Part shown: in pieces, positions 1 to 13,200 of the stretch | Numbering within the stretch: the first letter of the stretch is position 1 | How the letters are laid out: every line of letters starts with the position of its first letter | Assembly: GCA_963580285.1 (NCBI GenBank) | Contig: OY757013.1 | Location: 129,391,027-129,455,026 of the forward strand | Source: Lucinisca nassula | Lineage: Eukaryota > Mollusca > Bivalvia > Lucinida > Lucinidae | Direction of reading: 5' to 3' | DNA: 64,000 nucleotides | Program-made: the position numbers and the translations under genes | The notes under the pieces: generated by a model | The model's database searches: none | What the model was told of the DNA's origin: nothing | Seen by the model: the letters and a program-made list of their open reading frames with translations, nothing else

Positions 1-193
1 ACTTGTTTCTTTTTATTTTGGATGGCCATTTGGCCATTTTGTGAGAAAGTTACTGTCCTTATGGCCTTCCTTTGTTGGGGTTTCCATTATGGTCTGGTCG
101 CTTCATGTTTGTGCTTCTTTCCCTTTGGTGTCTTTGATTGGTGGAATAAGTTAATTGTATCGATTCCTGATCTTTGTTTTACTTCTACTTTAT
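1..193 (+). mobile_element. RT-element tail, 5'-truncated copy at the window edge
   Basis: Carries TTTTGGATGGCCATTTGGCC, GTGTCTTTGATTGG and the common 3' end CTTCTACTTTA. A short minus-oriented piece of the same tail follows at about 196-243. Confidence 0.75.
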
Positions 194-244
194 CATAAGC
201 AGAAAGCCAAACGGACAGTTACTGTCCTACAAAATGGCCAAAAC

Positions 245-532
245 GGCTATCCTTCACGAAAACACGCTTATATTAATTTGATCCCCTTAAACCCCACTTT
301 TATATAGTAAAACTGGGGTTTGCAGAGGTATACATTATTTCTCTTATTTCTGCTCACACACATCGATTGTGGGTACTCGTTAGAACCGCCTCGTCGAGGC
401 GGTTCTAACGAATATCCACAATCTATATTCTGAGCAGAAATTAGAAAAATATTGAATTTTTTTCATCTGAAAATTTTCATTTTTCGGTGGTAAAATTTAC
501 AATGTATATGTATAGGCGTGTTTTCGTAATGC
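245..532 (+). mobile_element. Foldback MITE, family F (GAAAACACGC termini), copy 1
   Basis: Ends are TTCACGAAAACACGC and GCGTGTTTTCGTAATG, a terminal inverted repeat. Inside lie CCACTTTTATATAGTAAAAC and a central near-perfect palindrome at 365-423 whose arm is GTTAGAACCGCCTC. Non-coding. Confidence 0.85.
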
Positions 533-594
533 AAATATTAGCAATATGAACTTCAACAGTGTCGGAACAGTTTAGTTGAAACAGCACATGATAA

Positions 595-765
595 ACAGAA
601 GAGAAGCCAATGATCAGGAATCGATACAATTAACCGTCAGCTCCCATCAGACACACCAAAGTGAGAGAAACACAAACATGAAACAACAGACCCTAATGGT
701 AACGTCAATAGCGGAAGCCAAAAGGACAGTTACTTTCCCTCAAAATGGCCAATTGATAAAACCCA
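595..765 (-). mobile_element. RT-element tail, inverted 5'-truncated copy
   Basis: Reads AGAAGAGAAGCCAATGATCA, then CATCAGACACACCAAAG and CAAAATGGCCAATTG, the reverse complement of the tail's 3' part. Confidence 0.75.
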
Positions 766-1068
766 CAATTTCCACCTGCGATGTCTCAGATTAGCCTGTG
801 CAGTCATACAGGCCAATCATAGTCTTCGCTTATCGCATGTACATTCTAAGTTTTCGGGCTGTTAAGTTAAGAGGATTGATAATCGTGTCATATAAGATGC
901 ATTTGCAAGGGTCTTGATAGGTCTTGTTGGCTTGATAAACATTCGAGCAGAAGCCTTGCAAAAGTCAAAAGACGATCCTGTAAAGATAATATAGTATGAT
1001 TTTCCTATCAAGACATTGGAACCCTGGTTCCCTTTCTCATGAACAAGAACATACATTTACATGTATTA

Positions 1069-1265
1069 TTAACCTTTGTCCTGCTGAATATTTTAATATG
1101 TCACACCCACTACTGATTAGCAACCAATCAGATTACTTGATGCAAATTATTGCAACAAATTCACACTCTTAATTACAAAGAATGTAAATCCTTAGAAGCC
1201 ATCTGGTCTGGATCTACATTGCTTGAAAGATAATACATATCCAGGCTCAGCAGGGCAAGGGTTAA
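1069..1265 (+). mobile_element. MITE family A (TAACCCTTGTCCTGCTGAA termini), copy 1
   Basis: TAACCTTTGTCCTGCTGAAT to TCAGCAGGGCAAGGGTTAA with ATGTCACACCCACTACTGAT inside. The internal hairpin is reduced. Confidence 0.82.
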
Positions 1266-1512
1266 ACCCCGGAAAGTCTTTGGTAAACAGAACATAGAGA
1301 ATTATATGCTTTTTAGGATTGAATCTTTATCGTGTTTGTTCTAAGACCCTTTCAAGTTTATTTCACTTTTATCGAGGTGGTTGGTTGAATGTAGCCCATA
1401 TACACTGGATTAATTGCCAAAAGAAGATGGTTGGTAAACTTACAGTGGAGACTACACTTTCAATGTTAATTGCTGCTGAGGAACCTACTTGTTCACCCCG
1501 ATTGACCTCCGA

Positions 1513-1580
<68 letters not shown>
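1513..1580 (+). repeat. (AG)n microsatellite
   Basis: About 34 AG units with one AA interruption near 1570. Open frames across it on both strands are artefacts of the dinucleotide. Confidence 0.95.
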
Positions 1581-1581
<1 letters not shown>

Positions 1582-1987
1582 TGTTCTGACAAAATCCATA
1601 TTCCGAGTTAGAAGTTGGTTTTGTCTGGGTGTTCATTCTATAGACTTGTTAAGGCAAACAACTTGTTAAGGTACTGTTTGCTTTCCTGCTTACTTGGAAT
1701 TAGACGACAAATCTGAGAAACAGAACATTACGGGTAAGAAATATGTGCGTTCTTCCATGTCACCATATATAGCTGTTGTCAACTCTTAACATTTTGTAAT
1801 TCTTTTCTGAAACTTCTCTCCCTCAGTACAAATTACAAAAGTGGGGTTTTGTGAAAAACTTCCCTTTAATGAGCCAACCAAGAAAATGGTCGTTGAGCAT
1901 GTGCATTCAGCAAAGACAATTGTCCTACTGCTTACACATTCAGTCAGAAAACAAGATAACTTGTGTACATTTGGAAGTATTGGGTCA

Positions 1988-2196
1988 GTCATAGCAACAG
2001 ATAAGGTAAGTATTTTGTGATAACTGGAGGATAGTCATTGTCAATTCTCCTTAAAAACCACCGTTGTGGGTATTCATTAGAACGCCTCGTCGAGGCGGTT
2101 CTAATGAGTACCCACAACATAGGGTTAAATGGAGAAATAAAAAAAACTATCCTTCAGTTATCACAAAACATTTCCTATATATGCTGCTATGGTCAA
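1988..2196 (+). mobile_element. MITE family D (CATAGCAACAGAT termini) with the common hairpin core
   Basis: Starts CATAGCAACAGATAAGGTAA and GTGATAACTGGAGGATAG; the mirror end has ACTATCCTTCAGTTATCAC and GCTGCTATG. The centre at about 2068-2117 is GTGGGTATTCATTAGAACGC paired with GAGGCGGTTCTAATGAG. A second, hairpin-less copy is at 58766-58907 (CATAGCAACAGATCAGGTAG ... TATCTGTTGCTATG). Confidence 0.72.
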
Positions 2197-2465
2197 CACT
2201 CAACAGGCCGCTAAGTAGCCCATTGTGAAGAATCTGAGCAGACTGTGTTAATGCACAGCCTGATCTGAGTCTTTGCCGTGCGCATATGCCAGAAAACCTT
2301 TTACGCTTGGTGAAGTAAATATAATTCAGCTTAGCGAGTATTGTGGATGGAATTTAACATATTTCCATCACTTGAACTGTCCGTGCATTGAGCATTCTGT
2401 GTCAGAATATCAATGTCACGCATCCGAAAAATATTAAAATATGCTAAATACCATTGTGTTTGACT

Positions 2466-2748
2466 CCCTCCCATCAGGACTTGAAGAAATAGACTGGGTT
2501 GCATGATGCTTCCATGCAGAGCTTAAAGCGACCACACTTTAGTACTGGTAAACTGCTTAGGTCTAAGCCTGCCCAGGCAAGGAGTTGCGAGTCGGACTGT
2601 CCCTGCATATAACCCCTGTTGATTTGTTTGGCTTGAGATGTCATTTCATCTCAGTGTCGGGTAAAACTCCACCAAAGTCGGAACCATCGTCCCCAAAGTG
2701 ACCTAAATAGTGTTGACAGGGATGTAAAACCTCAATTTAAACAAACAC
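2466..2748 (+). mobile_element. SINE-like repeat, family B, copy 1
   Basis: GGACTTGAAGAAATAGACTG, CATGATGCTTCCATGCAGAG, TTTGGCTTGAGATGTCATTT and tail TAGTGTTGACAGGGATGTAA. The head is not tRNA-like as far as I can see. Confidence 0.78.
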
Positions 2749-3003
2749 CACTGTGACGTCGCCTATCTGTAAAATGGCAAAGTGTAGGACAGTGTAGATC
2801 CAGATGAGTAGATCCAGACGAAACGGCTCAGAAAGACCAAGATTGTCAGGATCAACACCTATTGCCATCATTGTTTTATCCTATCTGCAACGATGGATGT
2901 GTCGAAATTTTAGGATATCTCCAGAAACGCAGGAGCAAAACGATTAAAGAAAACAGTTTGATCTCAGGAAGAGGCGTTTGCTTCTCAGGAAGATTAGCCC
3001 TTT

Positions 3004-4175
3004 TTTAGCTCACCTGGGCCGAAGGCTCCAGGCGAGCTTATAGTATAGTGGGTCCTCCGTCGTCCGTCGTCCGTCCACACTTTTGAGCAGCTATATCTCT
3101 GTATCCTGCAGGCTGATCTCAATCATTTCTCATCTATAGCATGCCTCTGGTAGGGCATTGATGACATAAACTTTTTTTTTGAAATCGCTCTAAAACTTTG
3201 GTTCCTATGGCAACCACAAGGTCCCATAGACTTACTATGGGAAAATGCTTGTCATCACCGTAGCGCCTTCAGTTTTGATCGGATCTTTCTGAAACTTATA
3301 TGTAAGGTGACTGGGGATAAAAACTCGGATGAGTTCGAAAACCGGCCAAGTTGGCCCATTTATCACAGAGTTACGTCCCTTTGATTGCTGACAATGCCCA
3401 TTTTCGACATTGTCATCACCGAAGCCCCTTCAGTTTTGATCGGATCTTTCTAAAACTTATATGTAATGTGGCTGGGGATAAAACCTCGGATGAGTTCGAA
3501 AACCGACCAAGTCTGCCGATTTATCATAAGAGTTACGTCCCTTTGATTGCTGAAAATGCCGATTTTTGACCTTGTCATCACCGTTGCCCCTTCAGTTTTG
3601 ATCGGATCTTTCTGAAACTTATATGTGAGTTGGCTGGGAATAAAATCTTGGATGAGTTTGAATACTGGCCAAGTCTGATCGGATCTCTCTGAAACTTACA
3701 TGTAAGGTGGCTGGGAATAAAACCTCAGGTGAGTTCGAATACCGGCCAAGTCGGCACATTTATCATAGAGTGACGTGCCTTCGATTGCTGAAAATGCCTA
3801 TTTTTGACATTGTCATCACTGCTGCCCCTTTAGTCTTGAACGGATCTTCATGAAACTTACAAACAAGGAAGTCAGGCCGAAAGATTGGAGGAGTTTGAAA
3901 ACTCTTGTTTTTGAACTTGTCATCACCATAGCCACTTCAGTTTAGATCGGATCTTCTTAGCAAGTCAGGAATAAAAGCTTGAATGAGTTTGAAAACCGGT
4001 GAGGTCAGCCTGTTTATCAAAGAGTTACATTCTACTTGATTTTCAGAAAATGCTTACCCTGTCATCACCATGTCCTCCCATAAAGCCTTCAGTAAAGGTT
4101 GGCACTTCCTTAAACTTTGAATCTGTTAGCTCAGGTGAGCGATACAGGACCAAGCTAGCTTGGCCCTCTTGTTTA
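3004..4175 (+). mobile_element. Tandem-array element, type P (TTAGCTCACCTG end), copy 1
   Basis: Starts TTTAGCTCACCTGGGCCGAA, then CCGTCGTCCGTCGTCCGTCC, then about five diverged ~162-base units marked CAGTTTTGATCGGATCTTTC (3271, 3430, 3593 and weaker ones later). Ends AGCTCAGGTGAGCGATACAG and TTGGCCCTCTTGTTT. No coding capacity. The layout recalls bivalve non-autonomous elements with central tandem repeats (pearl/HINE type), but the assignment is tentative. Confidence 0.75.
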
Positions 4176-4244
4176 AAAATCTCTTGGCTTAAATAATAAT
4201 TTATCCCACTCGATACCCAAATACGCCAGTTGTGTCAGTTTTCA

Positions 4245-4453
4245 TTAACCCGCATCCTGCTGAATACATTAAATGTCCACTAACATTTTAGCATAAGCTT
4301 ATCATATTACTTGACATTATTTGTTCCCATAAATTTACCAAGTGAATGATAAACTGTGAAGATCCAAATCGGAGGCTTCTTCAGAAGCCAACTGATCTTG
4401 ATTTACACTGTTTGCAAGGGAAGAACATAAGATGGTTTAGCAGGAAAAGGGTG
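4245..4453 (+). mobile_element. MITE family A, copy 2
   Basis: TTAACCCGCATCCTGCTGAA to AGCAGGAAAAGGGTGA, with ACTTGACATTATTTGTTCCC internally and the hairpin GGCTTCTTCAGAAGCC. Confidence 0.75.
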
Positions 4454-4463
4454 AAGTACTCCT

Positions 4464-4674
4464 TAACCCTTGTCCTGCTGAATATTCATATATGCCACAC
4501 CCACTACCGATTATCAACCAATCAGATTACTTGATGCAAATTATTACAACAAATTCACAACCTGAATGACAAACAATGTAGATCCTGATCAGATGGCTTC
4601 TTCAGAAGCCATCTGATCTGGATCTACATTGTTTCAAAGAAAAGGCATATCCGGGTTCAGCAGGACAAGGGTTA
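4464..4674 (+). mobile_element. MITE family A, copy 3
   Basis: TAACCCTTGTCCTGCTGAAT to TTCAGCAGGACAAGGGTTA. Hairpin GATCAGATGGCTTCTTCAG / AAGCCATCTGATC. Only 10 bases separate it from copy 2, head to tail. Confidence 0.87.
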
Positions 4675-4887
4675 AGAATGTTTTTATTCACTGTGTAGGA
4701 AAAAAGGTTGTACACCTCGTTGAACACGTATACAACACTGTGTAGTATTGCATGCTTGTTTGTTTTTAAATTTGAAAACAATCTTTATAACAATATTTAT
4801 TATAACGCGGTTTTGATGTAACACAGTTTAGCGATGGACCCCAGAAATGTATAAATTGCATTATATACAGAAAAATGACCTTTTGTT

Positions 4888-6470
4888 AGCTCACCTGAGC
4901 CAATGCTTCGGCGACCATCGTCTGTTGTCCGTTCACAATTTCATATAGGCATACCTCTTATACAAGACGGACAACATTGATCAAATTTCAGCTAAAGAAA
5001 TGTTTTAGGTGGAAAGGATGCATAAAATATTGGGGCTGATCGGAATTCTGGTTGCCATGACAACAGACAGCTCCAACAGATTAATTGGTGTCTACAAAAA
5101 TCTTCTCTGAAACCATGAGGCAGAGAGCAAACATATTTAACTCATTTTGTAAGGTAAACCCCAAAATGGGCAGAATGCGGCATCTCATCAGTTCCTACAC
5201 TATTTTCAGAAAGTTCAGCTATTTTCAAAATCAATTTTCAAGACACTACAACCTGTCACTCCTAAATTTAGAAATGCACTCCTACTTTATACTCGTATAA
5301 GGAGGAAGATTCCATTTGGTACAAAAAGGGTTAATATGTGGCAATGTTTAGTGTTCTCTTGCATAAATCCTGCCAAAATAGTCCTGTGGTCATTAGCTCC
5401 TACAGATTTGAGCCTGGGCATAGCATTTGTGCGCCTAGCGAAGAATCAGATCAGTCTGCGCATCCATATAGTCTAACCAGAGACTTCTCTTGCGGCATAA
5501 AGGAGCATTATGCCCTCAGCTTTCCTTAGAGCGCACGAGAAAGACTCTGATCATACTGCGCGGATGCGCAGGCTGAACTGAGTCTTTTGTTGGGCGCATA
5601 TGCCTTATTGAAGGTTTTGTCATGAGCTGGCTCATTTATAATAGGAAAAACTTAAAAAAAATCGCCCTTCTCTGAAACCATGCGACTCAGAGCTAGTGTA
5701 TTTAGTAATGTAGCAATGTTTAGTGTTCTCGTCGTAAATCCTACCAACCATGACCCTTGGGTCCAAATTGGCCACGCCCCAGAGGTCATTTATTTATACA
5801 GAGGTATAAAGCTAAATGTATGCATCCTTCTCTGAAACAAAAGGGCTCTAAGCGTTAATATTTTGCATGTTGCAATGTTTATTGTTGCCCTGCATAAAGT
5901 CTGCCAATCATGTCCATCGGGTTCAAATTGGCCAAGTCTGGATAGGGGTGGGGTCATTTGTTGATAAACGTGTACGTTGCCAAATCATATATAGCCTAAT
6001 ATGTCAGAAACACTTCAGATCTCCAATACAAAATCATATATATTCTAGTTCACATCCAATGACACCGACCTTGGATTCTTGGAGGTATGTCCCCAAACAA
6101 TCTCTTTTAGACCACTAAACATTTCTTCGTAATATTTAAAAACCGTTCGAATCCAAGCCCCGTAACCACATAAACTCAATTACACCATTCTGGGGACCCA
6201 TGGGTCTAAGCGACACTCCCTCCAGTTCAAATGAGGCTTATCATTGCCTCCACTTCGATTGTACTATCTCAGAAACCGTACAGGACCCCACCACTAAACC
6301 CAATATATTGTTGTTCCTTATGATTAGATACATTAAGTTACACAGACGTTGGATTCCCCAGGGGTATGCCTCTCCCACTTCACTATTGAAAGTTGGATAT
6401 ATTAGTTGAATTCGAAGTTGAGTTCCCTTGGACAATAGCACACACTATCCTTGTGTCTGAAAATACTAAA
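4888..6470 (+). mobile_element. Tandem-array element, type P, copy 2 (nested, decayed)
   Basis: Starts TTAGCTCACCTGAGCCAATG and CGTCTGTTGTCCG. Units marked TTCTCTGAAACCATG / CAATGTTTAGTGTTCTC recur near 5095, 5340, 5665 and 5830. They are split by a family-B MITE (5153-5331) and a long foldback (5400-5645). The right end is not clear. Confidence 0.6.
5400..5645 (+). mobile_element. Long-armed foldback element, copy 1
   Basis: GCGAAGAATCAGATCAGTCT near one end pairs with AGGCTGAACTGAGTCTTTTG at the other, about 100-base imperfect arms around TGCGGCATAAAGGAGCATTA. A sister copy lies at 15640-15910. Confidence 0.7.
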
Positions 6471-6796
6471 ACAAAATAACAGCCAGAGATTCATATTTGA
6501 TACACACATATTTCTTTAAACCAACATAATTCACTTAATAGCTATGGACATGTCCATTCCAAATTTTGTGAGGATTGCTGTGGGTATATTTTGTGTTAGT
6601 TTAATACACATGCATGTACGTTCAGCGAACGCTGCTTAAAGTAGTAATCACCCCAACTAAAATTAAGATTAATTCGTTTATACAATCATATTTAAAAGGC
6701 TTCAAGGTCTGACTCATTTTGTTTGGTCTACACACAGGGTCCGTAGGTAAGAGAACTCTTTTGTGACTGTTCAAAAGTTGCCTAAGAGACTACTTT

Positions 6797-7054
6797 CCGT
6801 TACATGTACAACGTCCTTAACGACGTCGCGTTTACTAATGCGGGATATTGATATTTTTGTAAATAATCATGAATAAAATGCGTTTTAAATGTCATATGAT
6901 AAATCGAATCTTGCAATCGTGCTCATGTATTATTAAATTTATTAAACTCGTTGAGGAAAAGGGATAAAATGCCGGCAAAGCCTGCATTCTATCCCTTTTC
7001 CCCAACTCGTTTAATAAATTCAAAAATACATGAACATTCATGTAAGATCCTCTA
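6797..7054 (+). mobile_element. MITE family C (GACGTC/foldback type), partial copy abutting exon 1
   Basis: CCGTTACATGTACAACGTCC, GACGTCGCGTTTACTAATG, ATTAAACTCGTTGAGGAAAA and its mirror CCCCAACTCGTTTAATAAAT, ending CATGTAAGATCCTCTA. Only 19 bases remain before the exon 1 acceptor. Confidence 0.83.
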
Positions 7055-7073
7055 CATGCATCTCTCTCTACAG

Positions 7074-7226
7074 ACTGAGACAGCACTGATGTACGATGCC
7101 GTGCAGCTATTTGCTCTTGGACTTAAAGAACTTGCTGGAGCGCAAGATGTGGTAACAGAGCCTTTGTCCTGTAACAAGAAACAAACGTGGCTGTATGGTC
7201 CCACTCTGCTGAATTATATGAAATCG
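7074..7226 (+). CDS. GRIK-like: Receptor exon 1 in window: C-terminal part of the amino-terminal domain
   Basis: The exon encodes 51 residues starting [16 protein letters not shown] and ending LLNYMKS. This matches the late amino-terminal-domain helix (x-x-ALxYDAVQ) and the following Cys-containing loop of kainate receptors; here the loop reads [13 protein letters not shown]. It is phase 0 at both ends: the acceptor is tctctctctacag and the donor GTAAGT. The 5' limit is set by the acceptor, because the preceding ~120 bases are a MITE rather than coding sequence. No earlier receptor exon is recognised in 1-7073. Confidence 0.93.
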
Positions 7227-10200
7227 GTAAGTTGGTACAGTCGAACCCCAGTGGCTCGAATGTTTGACAAATGTAAGTCAACCCCAATGACTTGACTATG
7301 ATTTGTTGTACTGGCATTGACGGTTGATCATAACACCAGGTCTAGGGACATAATAAGGATACCTTAGGGATCATGGTCAAACTGTTTACTGTTCTAGTTA
7401 GTAAAATAACAAAGTGATATTTTTCCTGAAAAAAAAGTGAGCAGCTTTAGCATTGTAAAAAGCTACTCACATTTTTCAACAAAAATACTAGCATGTTTGC
7501 CTTACTAAAGGCTACAGGTTTAATCATTGTCCTGCTGAGCCAGGATATGCCTTGCCTTTCAAACAATGTAGATCCAGATCAGATGGCTTCTGAAGAAGCC
7601 ATCTGATCAGGATCTACATTGTTTGTCATTAGGAATGTGAATTTCTTGCAATAGTTTGCATCAAGGAATCTGATTGGTTGATAATAACTAGTGGGTGTGG
7701 CATATTGAAGTGTTTAGCAGGACAAGGGTAAACAATACGTTCACTACCAAACATTGTCAGTTTTGAACAACTGGTTTCATGACTTTGTGGATTCTGAGGC
7801 TTATTTGTGTCATTGTTGATCGCACATGTCATCGTGGAGGCTTCATTCTGCTTAACCCTTATCCCGCTGAATAATTAAGTTAGGCACACTCATTTCTGAC
7901 TGTGAACCAATCAGATTACTTGACGTAATTTATTCCTACAAATTGACAAACTGAATGTCAAACAGTGTAGATCCTGATCAGGAGCCATCTAAGGGTCTAT
8001 AGATCTAATCTGTGTGCAAGTAGGGGATTTCTCGAACAGCAGGATAAGTGTTAAGTATGATTAAACATTAAATGCTTCTACTATTTACCTTTCAAAAAGA
8101 TTCAATCCTGACATAATGTTCAGGTAAGAAGTGAAAGTAATTTGAAATCCAATTAAGTACCGGAGCTAACTAATTTGCTCTCGACTAGCTGTTGGTCATA
8201 CTTCAATAACTTAAAGGCTTATGTTGGTTGGTACCTGATGCTCTGTCTCGGGTCGGGCCTATTGGAGCCTAACTGCTGGTTTTCTTTTGCTCCGGCATTT
8301 CTGTTGTTTCTTGCTGTCGAGTCCTCACCGTTGTTTCATCCCTGTGGTTGTTTGATTTTTGTGTTCACGGAGATGTTTCACTGATGAGTTAGGAGGCCTT
8401 CATGCGGACTGAACAGATTATTTGTCTTAATCGCGACGGAAGTAAGGGCGAGGATTGCGGCCATGTAAAATCGATTTAAGCCCCCCCCCTCCCCCCCCCC
8501 AGTGGAATTCCTCTCAGCTGACCGTTCCAAGGTGGTTCTTCTATCGCGGTTTATTTTTGTTATGGTTTGTCTTTGGGTGTTTGTGTCGCTTATATTATTT
8601 TATTTTGGATAGCCTATTTGACATTTTGTGGGAAAGTATCTATCCTTTTGGCTTTCCGCTATTAATGTTTCCACAAGGGTATGTTGTTTCATGTGTGTGT
8701 TTCTTTCCTTTTGTTGTCTCTGATGGGAGCTGTGGGTTGATTGCATCGATTCTTGATCATTGCCTCCACTTCTATTTTAAATGAATTACCTGTATTACTT
8801 ATATTTATAGTATTTTCGATCCATTTTTTGGCGATAAACTCTGGTTTGAGAGCGAAAATGCAGAACAGCATCATTGCATCTAAACGACGCCATCGTCGAA
8901 TCATACTGGATTCGACGATGATTTAGTGCAGAAAGGGACATTTTAGAGCATACAGTGGAAGAGGTTCTGAGTAAGGAAGATATGGGATTGATAACTGACA
9001 TTAGCTTGAAAGTGTTGACAGGCATGGTAAAAAAACATTAATAAACAATGACAGAGCACTTCATTAGGAGCACAAACAATTTTGAATTTTATATATTTAT
9101 GCATGCACACATATAGCAGAATGAGTTTAGAACCATGAGTAGCGCACAAGTGGTTTATATTATCACCTAGTAGTTATAAGCAGCGATGAAATGGTTTATA
9201 GATAAACAACGACATAATGGAGAAAACCATGGTTTATTTTGATATTACTTGATGATCATGTGACGTTACTTGAGTCATAAAGAATACCAGGTTAGGGTCA
9301 CTTGATATCAAGTTTATCAGGCAAGGCTTTGGGAACGCTTGTAGAATCGCTAGGCTTGCCGGGCGATTCTACATGCGTTCTCGAAGCTGAGCCTGATAAA
9401 CATGATATCTAATGACTCCAGTCTGGTATTCTATTTATCAGTTAATCCCCTTATACACTCCTACAGTTTTGCCATTTTTTCTAGAGGTCCAGTCCATACA
9501 AGTGCAATATTAGGTTGACCTGATAAAGCTCACTTGTCCTGAGATAGCATATCTTTTCTCAGTTCAGTATGTTACAATGCAATAAATAAAGGGAATAACT
9601 GATAAGACTATTTACTGAATTAAACACTACATCCTAATAATTAACTAAATGTTTTTGTTGTTGATTGTTATGTAAAAATGCACTGAGAATGTAAGTAATG
9701 TACTTCGTAGGTTGACTTTGAAGGCTTATCTGGAAGAATACGATTTGATAAAGGGAGAAGAAGAGATTTCACTCTAGACGTTATTGAACTGACACAGCAA
9801 GGATTGAAAAAGGTAAGATTTGAAAGTGTTCGTCTTAAGACGATCTTTCCTTAACATAGAATTTGCAAGAAAAAATATGGGTCTTGTAGCGAGACGGTAC
9901 AACATATCCCCTTACTTCACCATAGTGTTCGGCCCCCGCCCATAGGGGCTTGAAGAAATATATGGGCTGCATGATGCTTCCACGCAGAGCTGAATCCGGC
10001 CCGCACACTAGTACTGGTAAACCGCTTAGAGGATCTAAGCCTGTCCAGGAATCGCGGTGCGAGGCACACCGTCCATGCTAATAAACCCTATTGGTTTCAT
10101 TGGGCAACAGGGCTTGCAATGTCATTTCATCTCAACGTCGGGTAAAAAGTCCCACAAAATCGGAAGCAACGTCTCCAAAATGACCTTTATAGTGTTGACG

Positions 10201-13200
10201 GGGACGTTAAACCTCAAATCAACCAACCATCACCATAGTGTTAATATATTTTCTGGTCTTTGTGGCTTCGTCGGGCATTCACCACTTCGAAATTTACTAC
10301 TTAAGACAAACGTCATCCTTTGTCTTTGCCACCATCCAGGAAATGCAAGTTTGCGGTCATATCTTCGTAAGTTGTTTAAGCGTTAAAGTTACCATTAAAT
10401 ATTTAGTCTAAAGGCGGGGAGTTTGAATCTTTAATAAAAGATATATTTTACTAAATCGAAATTATCACACACATACTGTCGGACGTCAGTGGAAATTTAA
10501 TCTAGACAGGGGTAGTTCGAGCAAAATCGTTGAATAGATCATGAGACTCAATGGGGGAAAGTTACGAATAAAGGAATTATATATTACTCACTAGACTTGA
10601 ATCATAAACCGCTTCTAGATAATGAGAACACACAATAGAACTTAGATACGTTTCTTTAAATAAACGAACGGAACAACTTTTAAACTATATGGTACCTGGA
10701 GCTATCTAAAGAATTCCTTTGGGACTCGAGATCATGTTCGAATAGACCATTTAACTGAAACTTGCGTGTTCGAGCCATTAAATTTCTCTATCGAGAAATA
10801 AAAGAATATCAGTATGTTTTTAAATCTCATTTAGAGAAATGAGAGTTTTAAACGGATGAGCCATTATATAGCGTATTCTAATGCACTTGCGTATTCTAAT
10901 GCACTTGGAATCTTAACGCGACGTCTGATTGGATGAAGTCAGACGTTTGCGACATTCTATTCTGCCATATACTGTCGACAACCCGACGTAACCATGAAAC
11001 GTCGCTTTTTTGGCAGGCGGTTAGTTTTACACAGCTCACAGCGCTTACCACTTTGAACAAATAGTACACTTTTCTTAAACGGGTGCTTTAGAATGGGGAT
11101 AACTAAGTAAGTAAAGACCTTATTTATTTAGGGCTACTAAATTTTGCACTCTACCGACACTTGTCATCTGGGGAGATAAATTTCAGTTTTACAGTCACAA
11201 TTCCACTCATGCGTCGCCGTAACATGAAATTTCCCATCGTAAAATGGCCAATTTACCTCCCCAAATTATTATTTTGAACAGTTATCCGCTTATTGTTTTG
11301 TAAGATGTAAATTGCAATGTGGGTTGTATTGAATACCATCATTCTATATGTGAAGCTGAAATAAGAGTAAGATAATAGATCCTATCATAATGGTACTAAT
11401 GCGGAGACTGAAAAATTACTATTAATCAATTGTTTGTTTATAACATTTCGACTTCGTTTTAGTCAGGGTATTGGGACTCCGTAGAAGGCGTTAATATTAC
11501 AACAACATGGAAAGATAGACAGAAGGCTGATCTTGAAAAACTGGCGAACAAGACACTTCGAGTTGTCACGGTTTATGTAAGTATAGAACATGAGTCACTT
11601 AATGTTACAAGTATATAGAGGATCTTACATGCGTGTTCATGCATTATTGAATTTATTAAACGAGTTGAGGAAAAGGGATAAAATGCGAGGCTTTGCCGAG
11701 CATTTTATCCTTTTTCCTCAACGAGTTTAATAAATTCAATAATACATGATCACGAATGCAAGATTCTATTTATCACATGACATTTAAAACGATTTTTTTC
11801 ACGATTGTTTCACACAAATGCCAATAATTTGCCATTAGTAAACGCGACGTCGTTAAGGACGTCGTACGTGTAACGTTACGGGACGTATATAACTAATTTA
11901 CATATTTAATCCACTAGTGGATTATCCAATTTATTACACGGCGTTATTAAACTCTCAGATGCGACGTCATATGATAAATACAATTTTCACACGCAAAATG
12001 TTCATTTGAAGCAGACGGAGAAGGTATGCTTTACTTTTGTTTCGTCTGAAACATAGACTACTGGGACCTCGCCTGAAATGTGGTTCTGAGAAGTACACAC
12101 AATATACACTCAGATCGTTCGTAACATTTGTATTAATGTGGAATGTCTGATCGATGAAAGACAAACTTAGCATCAAACTAACACACTACGCATGAAAACA
12201 CACATTTATGGTTTTGACCCCCTTTAACCCACTTTTATATAGTAAAACTGAAGTTTGAAAATCGCCTGCAATAGCTTAACATGTCTACGGAGTTTCCAAC
12301 AAAAGTGTCATGAAGTTGCACACATCAGGCACTTTTGCTTGTTGAACCCGGACACATCTGTTTTTAGAGGGTTGGGTAAAGGAAGTTTTAAATATTGTGT
12401 TAATTATAAGAATATATGTATACTTTCCAATTAATTTGCATTATGAATGCTGCTTATACGTTTTACAGGAAGAACCGTATTTGATGCTTCGATCTGAACC
12501 AGACGAGAATGGAAGAATGCATGAAGGTTTTATGGTTGATTTATTGGACTTGATAGCTAATAAGCTAAAGTTTAAATACGAGGTATACGAGGTGGCGGAT
12601 GGAAAGTATGGGGCAGAGGTAGAGCCTGGAAAGTGGAATGGAATGGTAGGAGATTTGATGCTCAGGGATACTTCAAAGGTGACAGCCATATGTATATTAG
12701 ATTTGTTTATAATAAGTCGACTATTGCGATGGGTTCGTTTGTTTGTAATCTAAATCATAACTGGCTAGCTTCGATAGTAAGATCAAGAACCATGAGCAAT
12801 AATAGGTTGAATTTTCTTTGATGATTAACCGGGTAAAAGACTTCAGAAACTGCATTTTATGGTGACCTAGCATATAAATTAAAAAAAAGTGTATGCTATG
12901 CTTGCACTGATTTCAGTACACAATTTCATAAAATCAGTCTACGAAACAAAAGAATTGAGTAAAACATAAATATTCAGCCTTCAGCTTAAAAAATTAACCA
13001 TGTTTAAATAATTTCGTCTGGTGCCTGATTTTCTGTCTGTGGTCGGGCCCACCGGACTATAACTGTTGGTTTTCTTTTGCTCCAGCATTTCAATTATTTC
13101 ATGCTGTCATGTTCGCGTCGTTGTTCCATGTTAAATAAAAGGGTTAGCCTTTGGAACAACGAAATACACCGCAGAACTGAAAAGGTAGGGATGTACTGTT

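Noticed and set aside
1319..1669. 116-residue open frame with (RE)n and the minus frame with (SL)n
   Set aside because: Created by the (AG)n microsatellite.
1829..2008. Possible upstream receptor exon (ctccctcag acceptor, GTAAGT donor, open frame ...KTIVLLLTHSVRKQDN...)
   Set aside because: The donor end lies inside a MITE whose other copy is at 58766-58907, and the peptide does not match any part of the kainate amino-terminal domain that I recognise.
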